From Burkholderiaceae bacterium (lineage in GTDB: Bacteria; Pseudomonadota; Gammaproteobacteria; Burkholderiales; Burkholderiaceae_D), in the NCBI GenBank assembly GCA_018261755.1, contig JAGTRJ010000004.1:1-64000 (forward strand): a stretch of 64,000 nucleotides of DNA, in the 5' to 3' direction. The stretch's first letter is position 1, and each line of letters opens with the position of its first letter. This document shows positions 44,866-54,594 of the stretch, piece by piece. A model generated the notes under the pieces. It ran no database searches. It was given only the letters and a program-made list of their open reading frames with translations, and was not told where the DNA came from. The position numbers and the translations under genes were made by a program.

Positions 44866-46671
44866 CTAGTGCCGGCGCGTAACGCGGTTGCGTATCGGCG
44901 AGGCAAGCTGCGGCCGCGACTTGAAATAATCGACCAGCACGTCGAGGTCGTTGCCGCCCTCCTGCCGGTTCTTGCCTTCGGCGAACAGCCGGAAATTATC
45001 GCCGCCAGAAGCGAGGTAGCTGACCGTGGTCACGCGGTAAATCCGGTTCGGCTCAAGCGGCTTGCCGTTCAGTTTGACCGAACCGGCAACCACCCGCTTG
45101 CCCTTGCCTGGCGCCGCGCCTTCCGGCTGGCTGGCATCCCACGCATAACTGAAGCCATTCGACACCGACAGGATGCGCCCGCCCTTCGGCTGCGGCTGCT
45201 CCCACTGCTGTTCCAGCAGACGCACGATCTGCTGCCCGCTCAAATCCATCGTCACCATGTAATTGCCGAACGGATGCACCTGATACAGCAGGCCGTAAGT
45301 CACCTGCCCGCTCTCCGGTTCGAGGCTGCGGCGCAGCCCGCCCGGATTGATGAACGCGATTTCAGCCGGCTTGCTGCCATAGGCGGCGTTCGAAGTCGCC
45401 GCCAGATAGGCATCGGCCACCACGTCGCCGAGCGTGCTTTCGCCCGCCTTGTTCTGCTTGCGCTTTAACGGCGCATCAATCGCGCCAACCACCACCTCGG
45501 TCCGCTTGGCCACCAGCGATGCATACCTGCCCACCAGCGCCTCCTGGGCCGCATCCTGCGGCAGCGCGCGGTATCCGGCCGGCATCGGCACGGGCTTGCC
45601 ATCGTCATTGGTGGCAACATCGCGGTTCACCGCAACATGCGTCTGCGCCACCTTGCGCACCACCTTGCGCTGCGCCGGGTCGATGGTCAGATCGATCTTG
45701 GTCGCCATCCGGCCATAGCGGCCAGCCTGCGTCATCAATTTGCCATCCGGCCGCGTGCAGACGTATTCCTCGTGCGTGTGGCCGGTCACCACCACATCGA
45801 CCGCCGGATCGAAACGGTCGACGATGGCAATCGCCTCGCCGCTGAAACCGGGACAGGATTGGTTGTTGATATGCTTCGCCTCGGTCGCCGCGCCCTGATG
45901 CATCAGCACCACGATGGCCGCCACGCCCTGCTGCCGCAATTCCGGCACCAGCCGGTTGACCGTCGCAGCCTCGTCCGCGAATTGCAGCCCGACCACGCCC
46001 GCCGGCGAAACCACCGACGCCGCCTCCTTCAGCGTCACGCCGATGATGCCGAGCTTGACCCCGCCGATGGTTTTCACCGCATACGGCGCAAACAGCGTGC
46101 CGCCGCTTTGGCCGTCGATCACGTTCGCCGCCAGATAGCGGAATTTCGCGCCCTCGAATTTGCCATCGTTCATGCAGGTATCGACGCCGACGATACCGCG
46201 CGTGCCATCGGCCGATGGCGGAAAGCAGCCGCCGTTTTGCAGCCGCAGCAATTCGTCGCGGCCGTGATCGAACTCATGGTTGCCGACGGTCGAGAATTCC
46301 AGCCCGAGCAGGTTCAGTGCATCGATGCTCGGCTCGTCATGGAACAGGCCGGACACCAGTGGCGACGCGCTGACCAGATCGCCGCCGCCAACGACCACCG
46401 TATTGGCCGGGTTCTGTGCCTTCAACTGTTGCACCAGCGTCGCCAGATGCGCCACGCCGCCGGCCGACAACTGCGTCACTTCGCCGGTGCGCGGATCCTT
46501 GACCGCGACTGGCATCGCCGGCGGTTGCAGATTGCCGTGGAAATCGTTGAAGCTGACCACCGACACCGTCACCGGCGCTGATGGCGGCGACTCGATGCTG
46601 GCGCAAGAGGCAAGCAAAACGCTAGTGGCAAGCGCCAGCAGGCGCGCGAAGGACCGCATGAACGGCGACAT
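44866..46671 (-). CDS. Bifunctional metallophosphatase/5'-nucleotidase lipoprotein
   Basis: A 601-residue exported enzyme with a lipobox (VLLASC, Cys near residue 23). The N-terminal calcineurin-like domain shows SFNDFHGNLQPP, VVGGGDLVSASPL, STVGNHEFDHG and VVTGHTHEEYV, a complete metal-binding set. The C-terminal 5'-nucleotidase domain has FINPGGLRRSLE, YQVHPFGNYMV and the tail region GGDNFRLFAEGKN. It hydrolyses extracellular nucleotides or related phosphate esters in the periplasm. GGGAG precedes the ATG. Divergent from ybhB. Confidence 0.92.
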   Translation of the reverse strand: MSPFMRSFARLLALATSVLLASCASIESPPSAPVTVSVVSFNDFHGNLQPPAMPVAVKDPRTGEVTQLSAGGVAHLATLVQQLKAQNPANTVVVGGGDLVSASPLVSGLFHDEPSIDALNLLGLEFSTVGNHEFDHGRDELLRLQNGGCFPPSADGTRGIVGVDTCMNDGKFEGAKFRYLAANVIDGQSGGTLFAPYAVKTIGGVKLGIIGVTLKEAASVVSPAGVVGLQFADEAATVNRLVPELRQQGVAAIVVLMHQGAATEAKHINNQSCPGFSGEAIAIVDRFDPAVDVVVTGHTHEEYVCTRPDGKLMTQAGRYGRMATKIDLTIDPAQRKVVRKVAQTHVAVNRDVATNDDGKPVPMPAGYRALPQDAAQEALVGRYASLVAKRTEVVVGAIDAPLKRKQNKAGESTLGDVVADAYLAATSNAAYGSKPAEIAFINPGGLRRSLEPESGQVTYGLLYQVHPFGNYMVTMDLSGQQIVRLLEQQWEQPQPKGGRILSVSNGFSYAWDASQPEGAAPGKGKRVVAGSVKLNGKPLEPNRIYRVTTVSYLASGGDNFRLFAEGKNRQEGGNDLDVLVDYFKSRPQLASPIRNRVTRRH

Positions 46672-46805
46672 GTGAACTCCCGGTATTGGTTCTGAATGGC
46701 CGCATTATGCCGCAAGCGGTTGTGTTTTTGCTTGTTGCTGTGCCAATATTCAGCCATCCGTCATCCGCCGCAACCAACGCCATCCCAATTCGCCCAAGGA
46801 GCCTC

Positions 46806-47282
46806 ATGAGCCTGACCATCACCTCCCCGGAATTCAAGCACAACCAGACGATGCCGGCGCAATACACCTGCGAAGGCGACAACATCTCACCGCCGCTGGC
46901 ATGGAATGCGCCGCCGGCCGGCACCCAAAGCCTGGTGCTGATTGTCGATGACCCGGATGCGCCCGATCCGGACGCGCCGAAAATGACCTGGGTACACTGG
47001 GTGCTGTACAACCTGCCGCCGGTAGCCGGCAGCCTGCCGGCCGGGATGCAGGAGTTCGAACTGCCGGGCAAAACGCTGGTCGGCACCAACGACCGCAAGA
47101 ATGTCGGCTACAACGGCCCCTGCCCGCCGGTTGGCACGCACCGCTATTTCCACAAGCTGTACGCGCTCGATACCGTGCTGCCGGATCTGCATGCGCCAAC
47201 CAAGGCCGAGGTGCTGCGACACATCGACGGCCATGTGCTGGCGGAAGCCGAGCTGATCGGGCTGTACCGGCTGACGAAATAA
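46806..47282 (+). CDS. YbhB/YbcL family PEBP-like protein
   Basis: A 158-residue phosphatidylethanolamine-binding-protein homologue: LTITSPEFKHNQTMPAQYTCEGDN start, LVLIVDDPDAPDP near 44 and HRYFHKLYALD near 117, family marks of YbhB/YbcL (given in fragments). No signal peptide, so cytoplasmic. AAGGAG precedes the ATG; in-frame sequence upstream is not coding. Ligand unknown. Confidence 0.9.
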   Translation: MSLTITSPEFKHNQTMPAQYTCEGDNISPPLAWNAPPAGTQSLVLIVDDPDAPDPDAPKMTWVHWVLYNLPPVAGSLPAGMQEFELPGKTLVGTNDRKNVGYNGPCPPVGTHRYFHKLYALDTVLPDLHAPTKAEVLRHIDGHVLAEAELIGLYRLTK

Positions 47283-47293
47283 CCCCAAACGCA

Positions 47294-47412
47294 GGGGTAT
47301 ACAACCAAAACCATGTGCCGGGCCACAATTTTAGTGGCTGTTTTTAAATACTGCCAGGAGTATATTTTTCAGCCCAACTGACCGGAAGCAACATTCCGGT
47401 CAGTTATTTTCC
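47294..47412 (-). repeat. Intergenic repeat copy E (long form)
   Basis: Reversed long copy in the convergent gap between ybhB and lon, 11 bp after the ybhB stop. Its hairpin is the strongest of all: AACTGACCGGAA/TTCCGGTCAGTT, 12 perfect pairs with a 6-base loop. Confidence 0.82.
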
Positions 47413-47437
47413 GCCCTCACCCCGACCCGCACAACAT

Positions 47438-49837
47438 TCAGCCCTGCTTGCGCGGCCGAGGCTTCGTCCGCGGGCCGACCGCCAGCGCAGCATTCACCGC
47501 CTGCTCGACCGTATCGAGCCAGACGAACTGCAGCTGGCTGCGCGCGTCTTCCGGAATGTCTTCCAGATCCTTCTTGTTGCGCCGTGGCAGCATCACGGTG
47601 GTAATGCCGGCACGCAAGGCCGCCAGCACCTTTTCCTTGATGCCGCCGACCGGCAGCACCAGCCCGCGCAGGCTGATTTCACCGGTCATCGCGTGCGCTG
47701 CCGACACCGGCCGGTCGGTCATCAGCGAGGCCAGCGCCATGAACATCGCCACGCCGGCGCTCGGCCCATCCTTCGGGATCGCGCCCGCCGGCACATGGAC
47801 GTGGATGTCGTGCTTGTCGAACATGGCCGGCTCGATGCCAAGTTCGGTCGAATGCGCCTTCACCAGCGTCATCGCCGCCTGCGCGCTTTCCTTCATCACG
47901 TCACCCAGCTGGCCAGTCAGGATCAGCTTGCCATTGCCCGGCACGCGGCTGGCCTCGATGAACAGGATGTCACCGCCAACCGGCGTCCACGCCAGCCCGG
48001 TGGCCACGCCCGGCAGGCTGGCGCGCAGCGCCAGTTCGCCCTCGAAACGCGAACCGCCGAGTATGGCTTGCAAATCTCGCAGGTCGATTTTCACCTTGCT
48101 GGCTGCACCTTCGGCAATCCGCATCGCCGCATGGCGCAGCGTGCTGCCAATTTCGCGCTCCAGATTGCGCACACCCGCTTCGCGCGTGTAGCCGCCGATG
48201 ATTTCGCGCAAGGCCTTGTCGGTGATCGTGCATTGCTTGGCCGTCAGTCCGTTGGCTTCGAGCTGTCGCGTGACCAGATAGCGGCGCGCAATCTGCATCT
48301 TTTCTTCCTCGGTATAACCCGGCAGTTCGATAATTTCCATCCGGTCGCGCAACGGGCCGGGAATCGTTTCCAGCATGTTGGCGGTGCAGATGAACAGCAC
48401 ACGCGACAAGTCGAACGGCACCGCGAGGTAATTGTCGCGGAACGACACGTTCTGTTCCGGATCGAGCACTTCCAGCAGCGCCGCCGATGGATCGCCGTGC
48501 ACGCCGCCGCCCATCTTGTCCACTTCATCCAGCAGCATCACGCAATTCCTCGCGCCCGCCTTCTTGATCGCCTGGATGATGTTGCCCGGCAGCGCGCCGA
48601 TGTAGGTGCGACGGTGGCCGCGCACTTCGGCTTCGTCATGCACGCCGCCGAGGCTGACGCGCACGAACTCGCGCCCGGTGGCCTTAGCGATGCTTTGTCC
48701 GAGCGAGGTCTTGCCGACGCCCGGCGGCCCGGCAAAGCACAGGATCGGGCTTTTGCCCTGCGGATTGAGTTTGCGCACCGCCAGATATTCCAGGATGCGG
48801 CGCTTGACCTTTTCCAGCCCGTAATGGTCTTCATCCAGAATCTTGCGCGCGGCGGCAATGTCGATCCTGTCCTGCGTTTTGATTTCCCACGGCAGTTCGG
48901 TCAACCAGTCGAGATAGGCGCGCAGCATCGGGTATTCGGCCGACGATTCGGACATCCGCTCCAGCCGCTTCAGTTCCTTTTTCGCGTGCGTCAGCACTTC
49001 ATCCGGCATGTTCGCGCCGTCAATCGCCTTCGCGATTTCGGCCGTTTCGCTTTCTTCCTCGTCCGTTTCGCCCAGCTGTTTCTGGATGGTTTTCATCTGC
49101 TCGCGCAGCAAGGCTTCGCGCTGACGGCCAGTCAGCCGCTCCTTGGTCTGCTGGTCGATATCGCGGCTGATACGCAGCACTTCGATCCGGTGCGTCAACA
49201 GCGCCAGCACCTTGTCCAGCCGCTCGCGCAAATCGAGCGTCGCCAGCACATCCTGTTTTTCCGCCGGTTTCAAATCGATCAGCCCGGCAATGAAATCCGC
49301 CATCATCGACGGTGACGTGATGCTCTGCACCGAAGTGGCCAGTTCTTCCGGCACCTGCGGAATCAGCGTGATGATTTCCGCCGCCCGCTGCTTGATCTGC
49401 ACCATGCGCGCCTCGATTTCCGGCGCACTGCCCGGCTGTTCGTCGAAACGCTCGACCCGCGCCGCCAGAAACGGATATCCGTCGATGAATTCGGTCACGC
49501 GAAAACGCTGCTCGCCCTGGCAGACCACATGGTGCGCGCCATCCGGCGTGGTCACGTAACGCAGGATATCGACTGCGGTGCCGATCGGGTACAGGTCATC
49601 CGCCGCCGGCGTGGCCGTTTCCGGATCGCGCTGCAGCAGGATGCCGACCTGCCGTTCGCTGCGGATCGCTTCCTGTGCCGCCGCGACCGAGCCTTCGCGC
49701 CCGACCGTGACCGGTACCACCAGCCCCGGGAACACCACCAGATTGCGCACCGGAATGATGATCAGCGCATCTTCGGGCAAATCCGATTTGCCCGCCAGCA
49801 TCTCATTGATGTCGTTGTTTTGCTGTTCGGTATTCAT
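47438..49837 (-). CDS. lon: ATP-dependent protease Lon
   Basis: A 799-residue Lon. The N-terminal substrate domain opens IIPVRNLVVFPGLVVPV. The AAA+ module has Walker A GPPGVGKTSLG and Walker B MLLDEVDKM. The protease domain carries the Ser-Lys dyad in KDGPSAGVAMF and GGIKEKVLAAL. The start MNTEQQNN follows AGGAGG. It lies 10 bp after hsp20, so the two form a heat-shock operon; this may be an additional lon, since the clpPX-linked copy is normally elsewhere. Confidence 0.95.
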   Translation of the reverse strand: MNTEQQNNDINEMLAGKSDLPEDALIIIPVRNLVVFPGLVVPVTVGREGSVAAAQEAIRSERQVGILLQRDPETATPAADDLYPIGTAVDILRYVTTPDGAHHVVCQGEQRFRVTEFIDGYPFLAARVERFDEQPGSAPEIEARMVQIKQRAAEIITLIPQVPEELATSVQSITSPSMMADFIAGLIDLKPAEKQDVLATLDLRERLDKVLALLTHRIEVLRISRDIDQQTKERLTGRQREALLREQMKTIQKQLGETDEEESETAEIAKAIDGANMPDEVLTHAKKELKRLERMSESSAEYPMLRAYLDWLTELPWEIKTQDRIDIAAARKILDEDHYGLEKVKRRILEYLAVRKLNPQGKSPILCFAGPPGVGKTSLGQSIAKATGREFVRVSLGGVHDEAEVRGHRRTYIGALPGNIIQAIKKAGARNCVMLLDEVDKMGGGVHGDPSAALLEVLDPEQNVSFRDNYLAVPFDLSRVLFICTANMLETIPGPLRDRMEIIELPGYTEEEKMQIARRYLVTRQLEANGLTAKQCTITDKALREIIGGYTREAGVRNLEREIGSTLRHAAMRIAEGAASKVKIDLRDLQAILGGSRFEGELALRASLPGVATGLAWTPVGGDILFIEASRVPGNGKLILTGQLGDVMKESAQAAMTLVKAHSTELGIEPAMFDKHDIHVHVPAGAIPKDGPSAGVAMFMALASLMTDRPVSAAHAMTGEISLRGLVLPVGGIKEKVLAALRAGITTVMLPRRNKKDLEDIPEDARSQLQFVWLDTVEQAVNAALAVGPRTKPRPRKQG

Positions 49838-49847
49838 GCCATCCTCC

Positions 49848-50252
49848 TCAGGCCAGCTTGCGCAGTACCAGCCGCAGGCAACCGTTGTCCAGCGTCCGTT
49901 CGCCAATGTCGAAATGGCCTGGCGGCAAATCGATACGCCGCTCGAACCGCCCGTAGGGAATTTCCAGCCGCCGGATGGCCACACCATGCGGCGCCGGCAT
50001 CGGCCGCTCGCCCACGACATACAGCGTGCCGCCATCGATCACGATTTCAACCTCGTCCGGGTTCACGCCCGGCAGCGCCACCAGAATTTTCAAGGCTCGG
50101 CTGGTTTCGAACACATCCGCCGGCGGTTCCCAGGTCGGGCCGTGTTCGCTGCGCCGGCCAGGATGAAAAAATTGCCGGTACAGCCGGTCTGAACGCTCCA
50201 TCATTTCCAGCGCTCTGGCCCACATGGTTCTGCCCGGTTCGCGAAATGTCAT
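49848..50252 (-). CDS. Small heat shock protein Hsp20
   Basis: A 134-residue alpha-crystallin-type chaperone. The crystallin domain spans about residues 45-134 ([21 protein letters not shown], in parts; [33 protein letters not shown]). The ATG at 50252 has GGGAGG six bases upstream; two upstream ATGs are in frame but worse placed. It binds unfolding proteins and sits directly before lon, a chaperone-protease pair. A sigma32-like promoter precedes it. Confidence 0.88.
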   Translation of the reverse strand: MTFREPGRTMWARALEMMERSDRLYRQFFHPGRRSEHGPTWEPPADVFETSRALKILVALPGVNPDEVEIVIDGGTLYVVGERPMPAPHGVAIRRLEIPYGRFERRIDLPPGHFDIGERTLDNGCLRLVLRKLA

Positions 50253-50315
50253 TGCCATCCTCCCGTCAGGTTGCTGCATCGTTGGTTTGCGGCCTCAGTC
50301 AGTATCACACAGGTC

Positions 50316-50343
50316 ATATGGGGCAGTTTGCGCAAAAACAAAG
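50316..50343 (-). promoter_or_regulatory. Sigma32-like promoter of hsp20-lon
   Basis: On the minus strand: CTTTGT, 14-base spacer, CCCCATAT, which matches the heat-shock -10 consensus CCCCATNT fully and the -35 only partly. It lies about 60 bp before the hsp20 start. Confidence 0.58.
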
Positions 50344-50396
50344 CTCCTCTGTCGCAAAAAATGCGTCAGCGGAAAATTTCCCTGCGCCGCACGCTA

Positions 50397-50402
50397 TATA
50401 AT
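50397..50402 (+). promoter_or_regulatory. -10 box of psd
   Basis: TATAAT, 36 bp before the psd start codon; the -35 box is unclear. Confidence 0.4.
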
Positions 50403-50438
50403 GGTGCTTTGCATGAACCGTTTCTGACCGGAGTCATA

Positions 50439-51080
50439 TTGAATAACTACCCGCACCCCATCATCGCCCGCGAAGGCTGGCCTTTCCTGGGCATTGCCGT
50501 CGTGCTTGCCGTTGCAGCAACCTGGTTCTGTGGATGGTGGTCTGTGCCGCTGTGGGTTATCGCACTGTTCGTGCTGCAGTTTTTCCGTGACCCGCCGCGC
50601 GTGGTGCCGTTCAGCCCGAAAGCCGTGCTGAGCCCGGCTGACGGCCGCATCGTCGTGGTCGAAAAAACGCAAGATGAATTCACCGGCCGCGAAGCGCTCA
50701 AAATCAGCGTGTTCATGAACGTGTTCAATGTCCACTCAAACCGCTTCCCGGTTGACGGCAAGGTCGAGGCGGTGCAGTATTTTCCAGGCAAGTTCGTGAA
50801 CGCCGATCTGGACAAGGCATCGACCGAAAACGAGCGCAACGCAGTCGCCATCACCGCCAGCAATGGCGAAAGCGTAACTTGCGTGCAGGTCGCCGGCCTG
50901 ATCGCGCGCCGCATCCTGTGTTACGTGCAGCCCGGCGACAGCCTGAAGCGCGGCCAGCGCTACGGCTTCATCCGTTTCGGTTCGCGGGTCGATGTCTACC
51001 TGCCGCTGACGGCGACGCCGAAAGTGGCGGTCGGCGACAAAGTGCGCGCCACTGAAACCATCCTGGCCGAATTTGCATAA
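50439..51080 (+). CDS. psd: Phosphatidylserine decarboxylase (short, archaeal-type)
   Basis: A 213-residue pyruvoyl-dependent decarboxylase that makes phosphatidylethanolamine. [15 protein letters not shown] at the N-terminus and two helices anchor it. [16 protein letters not shown] near residue 90 and [11 protein letters not shown] near the end are conserved; self-cleavage is expected at the Gly-Ser of FGS to create the pyruvoyl group. The start is a TTG with CCGGAG upstream, giving the exact family N-terminus. pssA follows 47 bp later and supplies its substrate. Confidence 0.92.
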   Translation: MNNYPHPIIAREGWPFLGIAVVLAVAATWFCGWWSVPLWVIALFVLQFFRDPPRVVPFSPKAVLSPADGRIVVVEKTQDEFTGREALKISVFMNVFNVHSNRFPVDGKVEAVQYFPGKFVNADLDKASTENERNAVAITASNGESVTCVQVAGLIARRILCYVQPGDSLKRGQRYGFIRFGSRVDVYLPLTATPKVAVGDKVRATETILAEFA

Positions 51081-51127
51081 CAAACCGTCTTAACCATGTC
51101 GCGCAAACCCAGCTCGAGGAGGCTAGC

Positions 51128-51952
51128 ATGAACCAGCCGGCACCCGACAAACCAGAATCCGACAATATCGTCGTTGTGCCGCTGCGCCCTTCGCTGCGCC
51201 GGCGCAGCGTCTATCTGCTGCCGAATGCCTTCACCACCGCCGCGCTGTTCTGCGGTTTTTTCGCCATCGTGATGGCGATGAACCATCGCTTCGACAGCGC
51301 CGCCATCGCCATTTTCATCGCGATGATCCTCGACAGCCTCGATGGCCGGGTCGCCCGCCTGACCAACACGCAAAGCGAATTTGGCGCGCAGTACGACAGC
51401 CTGTCCGACATGGTGTCGTTCGGCGTCGCGCCGGCGCTGGTGATTTATGAATGGACGCTCAAAGGCATGGGCAAGCTCGGCTGGATGGCCGCCTTCGTCT
51501 ACTGCACCGGCGCGGCGCTGCGTCTGGCGCGCTTCAACACCAACCTCAAGGTGGTCGATAAACGCTACTTCCAGGGCTTGCCCAGCCCAGCGGCGGCGGC
51601 CATTGTCGCCGGTTTCGTGCTGATGATGGATGACCTGCAGTTGCCCGCCACCGGATTTACCTGGGTGGCGTGGGTGCTGACGCTGTTTTCCGGGCTGACG
51701 ATGGTCACCAACGTGCCGTTCTACAGCTTCAAGACGGTCAACATCCACAAGCCGGTGCCGTATGCCGCCATCATCCTGCTGGCGCTGGTGCTGGTATTCA
51801 TCGCGATCGATCCGCCGAAAGTGCTGTTCAGCCTGTTCCTGCTGTTCGGCCTCTCCGGCTATGCGGTCTATCTGTGGCGACTGCTCAAGGGCAAGCCGGT
51901 CAGCATCGTCGAAACCAAAACCGGACCGTGCGACGATCAGCCGCAACAGTAA
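51128..51952 (+). CDS. pssA: CDP-diacylglycerol-serine O-phosphatidyltransferase
   Basis: A 274-residue integral membrane enzyme producing phosphatidylserine from CDP-diacylglycerol and serine. The CDP-alcohol phosphotransferase signature DGRVARL.....FGAQYDSLSD lies near residue 75, with about eight hydrophobic helices around it. The AGGAGG ribosome binding site is clear. The adjacent psd uses its product, so the pair forms the phosphatidylethanolamine pathway. Confidence 0.94.
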   Translation: MNQPAPDKPESDNIVVVPLRPSLRRRSVYLLPNAFTTAALFCGFFAIVMAMNHRFDSAAIAIFIAMILDSLDGRVARLTNTQSEFGAQYDSLSDMVSFGVAPALVIYEWTLKGMGKLGWMAAFVYCTGAALRLARFNTNLKVVDKRYFQGLPSPAAAAIVAGFVLMMDDLQLPATGFTWVAWVLTLFSGLTMVTNVPFYSFKTVNIHKPVPYAAIILLALVLVFIAIDPPKVLFSLFLLFGLSGYAVYLWRLLKGKPVSIVETKTGPCDDQPQQ

Positions 51953-52024
51953 ACAAACTAGCGACGAATTGGGGCGCGAGGAATCGGGTGCAAAAGAAAT
52001 CGGGGCAAGCCGCCGCGTCCCCAT

Positions 52025-52183
52025 CAAATAACTGCCCCCCACTGGCAAGCCCATTCAATCAGGCCAAAAATAACTGACCTAAATGAACAACGGGTCAGTA
52101 AGGCCAAAAAATATACTCCGACCAGTATTTAAAAACCGCCAGCAAAAATGTGGCCCAGCACCATGTTTTGGCTACATACCCCC
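52025..52183 (+). repeat. Intergenic repeat copy F (long form)
   Basis: Complete long copy in the convergent gap between pssA and leuA. It has the upstream module, hairpin ACTGACC/GGTCAGT, and the core with CCAGTATTTAAAAACCGCC in parts and GGCTACATACCCCC. Confidence 0.8.
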
Positions 52184-52304
52184 ACACGCTCAGGACTCTG
52201 AGTGATTTGCAGTAGGTAAATTTCCCGTTTGATATGTTTCCAGCACTCGCTATGGATGAAGTGCAAGCAGCTGGGTTGTCGCTGCTCATCCGCTTGCGAC
52301 GCTG

Positions 52305-52484
52305 CCGCTGGCGGGGAGCCCAAAGCGGATCAGAAACAAAAGTTGTCTGAGCGCAGCGAGTTTCTTTTGTTTCCCGCTTTGGGCTTCTCGTCAGCGGGGA
52401 ATTCAGCGGCGTTGCGGTCGCCTTTTTTGGCCTACCTTTTTTGGCGACGCAAAAAAGGTAGGTAGCCGCCGGGCTACCCCCGGC
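52305..52484. repeat. Cluster of inverted repeats before leuA end
   Basis: The non-coding stretch 52184-52586 holds three hairpins. A long imperfect one at 52305-52397 has arms of 38 and 34 bases, including AGCCCAAAGCGG/CCGCTTTGGGCT and GAAACAAAAG/CTTTTGTTTC. A perfect 11-bp one is CTACCTTTTTT/AAAAAAGGTAG (52432-52461). A GCCGGG/CCCGGC one lies at 52468-52484. No gene is evident. Confidence 0.6.
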
Positions 52485-52586
52485 AAGCCCGCAGAGCTGT
52501 AAATACCAACTTCTTGCCAACGCCATACGCTTGCGCAAAGCGCCTCGATGCCGCCCGCTAGCACATGTTGCCGCGCCCCAAAATGC

Positions 52587-52613
52587 AAAAAGGCCGGCAA
52601 TGCCGGCCTTTTC
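52587..52613. terminator. Terminator after leuA
   Basis: AAAAGGCCGGCA-atgcc-style hairpin: stem AAGGCCGGCA paired with TGCCGGCCTT, flanked by A and T runs, 26 bp after the leuA stop. Confidence 0.88.
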
Positions 52614-52638
52614 TCAGTCCTGACAACGGAAGCTTTGT

Positions 52639-54351
52639 TTACCCTGCTTGCCCGGAAGCGCTGCCGAGCATATCGAGCAGGTAACGACGCTTGGCATCGT
52701 CCGCGCTCGCGATGGCATGGTTCAGGCCGCTGAAGACGGCCAGAATCGATGCCGTCAGGATGTTGGCGTGAATCCCGACGCCATAAAAGCTGCCTTCCAG
52801 CCCATTGAGCGTAACTTCAACGTAGGCCACCGCCTTGGCATCGGCTCCCTTGCCCATCGCATGTTCCTCGAACGATTGCACCCGCAGCGGCAGGCCAAAG
52901 GCAGCCACCGCGGCATCGATCGGACCGTTGCCCACGCCGCTGAGCTGGCGTTCAGCACCATCAACGGCGACATTCAGGCGCACGCCTTGCGCATCGTCCT
53001 GATCGAACACGCGATAGCTCTGGTAGGCAATGGTCGGGTGGGCGGTAAGGTAGGTCTGCTGAAACAGGTTCCACAGCGTTTCGCCCGTGGCCTCGCCACC
53101 GTGTTCATCGGTCCATTCCTGCACGATGCGGCTGAATTCAATCTGCATCCGGCGCGGCATCACGATGCCGTAATTGGCTTCGAGAATGAAGGCAACGCCG
53201 CCCTTGCCAGACTGGCTGTTGACCCGGATCACGGAATCGTAGCTGCGCCCGATGTCGGTCGGATCGAACGGCAGGTAAGGCACGTTCCACAATTCGCCAT
53301 CGCGCTTGGCCAACCCCTTCTTGATCGCATCCTGATGGGTGCCGGAGAAGGCGGTAAACACGAAATCGCCGACATACGGGTGACGCGGATTGATCGGCAT
53401 CTGGGTGCAGTATTCCGCCGTGCGCGCGACTTCGTTCATGTCCGAAAAATCCAGCCCCGGCGCAATGCCGGCGGTGTACATGTTCATCGCGAGCGTGATC
53501 AGATCGACGTTGCCGGTGCGCTCGCCATTGCCGAACAGGCAGCCCTCGACCCGTTCCGCGCCGGCAAGCAGCCCAAGCTCGGCCGCCGCAACCGCGCAGC
53601 CGCGATCATTGTGCGGGTGCAGACTGATGATGACCGAATCGCGCTTGGCGAGGTTGCGGTGGATCCATTCGATCTGGTCGGCATAAACGTTCGGCGAAGC
53701 CATTTCGATGGTGGCGGGCAGGTTCAGGATCACCTTGTTCTCGGGCGTGCCGCCCCAGGTATCGACCACCGCATCGCACAGGCGCTTGGCGAAATCCATG
53801 TCGGAACCGCTGAAGGTTTCCAGGCTGTATTGCAACACCCATTCGGTTTGCGGGTAGCGGGCGGTCGATGTCTTGCAGAACTTCACCGCTTCGCACGCCA
53901 TATCGATCACCTGCTCCTCTTTCATGCCATAGACGATGTCGAGGAACGGCGGCGAGGAGGCGTTGTACAGATGGATAATGGCGCGTTTTGCGCCGCCGAG
54001 CGAATCGACTGTGCGCGCGATCAACTCCTGCCGCGCCGGCGCGAGGCAGCCAATCGTGACATCAGCCGGAATGTGATTGCCTTCGATCAGGCTGCGCACG
54101 AAGTCAAAGTCGGTCTGCGACGCGGACGAGTAGGCCACCTCGATTTCCTTGAAACCGATGTCGACCAGGAGCTTGAACATGCGCATTTTGCGTTCGCCGT
54201 CCATCGGTTCGAGCAATGCCTGATTACCGTCGCGCAAATCCGAACTGACGAAAACGGGCGCCTGGGTCAGCACCTTGTCCGGCCAGGTACGGTCAGGCAA
54301 TGGAACGCCGCGAAACGGACGATATTTCTTGGAAGGGTCTTTGAGCATCAT
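52639..54351 (-). CDS. leuA: 2-isopropylmalate synthase, long form
   Basis: A 570-residue enzyme catalysing the first committed step of leucine synthesis from 2-oxoisovalerate and acetyl-CoA. The TIM-barrel start motif is VSSDLRDGNQALLEPM near residue 33. The metal-binding HPHNDRGCAVAAAELG lies near 245, with GCLFGNGERTGNVDL soon after. The regulatory LeuA-dimer domain (GVRLNVAVDGAERQLSG, then LEGSFYGVGIHANIL) follows. MMLKDPSKKYRPF is the family start, with GGAGA upstream. A separate leader peptide and promoter lie 240-370 bp upstream. Confidence 0.95.
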   Translation of the reverse strand: MMLKDPSKKYRPFRGVPLPDRTWPDKVLTQAPVFVSSDLRDGNQALLEPMDGERKMRMFKLLVDIGFKEIEVAYSSASQTDFDFVRSLIEGNHIPADVTIGCLAPARQELIARTVDSLGGAKRAIIHLYNASSPPFLDIVYGMKEEQVIDMACEAVKFCKTSTARYPQTEWVLQYSLETFSGSDMDFAKRLCDAVVDTWGGTPENKVILNLPATIEMASPNVYADQIEWIHRNLAKRDSVIISLHPHNDRGCAVAAAELGLLAGAERVEGCLFGNGERTGNVDLITLAMNMYTAGIAPGLDFSDMNEVARTAEYCTQMPINPRHPYVGDFVFTAFSGTHQDAIKKGLAKRDGELWNVPYLPFDPTDIGRSYDSVIRVNSQSGKGGVAFILEANYGIVMPRRMQIEFSRIVQEWTDEHGGEATGETLWNLFQQTYLTAHPTIAYQSYRVFDQDDAQGVRLNVAVDGAERQLSGVGNGPIDAAVAAFGLPLRVQSFEEHAMGKGADAKAVAYVEVTLNGLEGSFYGVGIHANILTASILAVFSGLNHAIASADDAKRRYLLDMLGSASGQAG

Positions 54352-54594
54352 GGTGTGGTCTCCGATTGCGATTTTTAACAGGTCGTTGCGGCGACATCGC
54401 TGGAAAATGAAAGGTTGCCGGACTGTCGCTTGCTCAAGGCCCGGCACCCGCATCGCAGTCGTAGCGGGCTGGTAGAGCGAAGGGTGTATCGGCATCGGTT
54501 CATGATGATTAACTCCGGCATGGAAATATCACAAGGCGTCCATCGGCTGGTCGCAAACTGATTCGGATTGTGGGAATAGGGAATCTAGCGCGCT

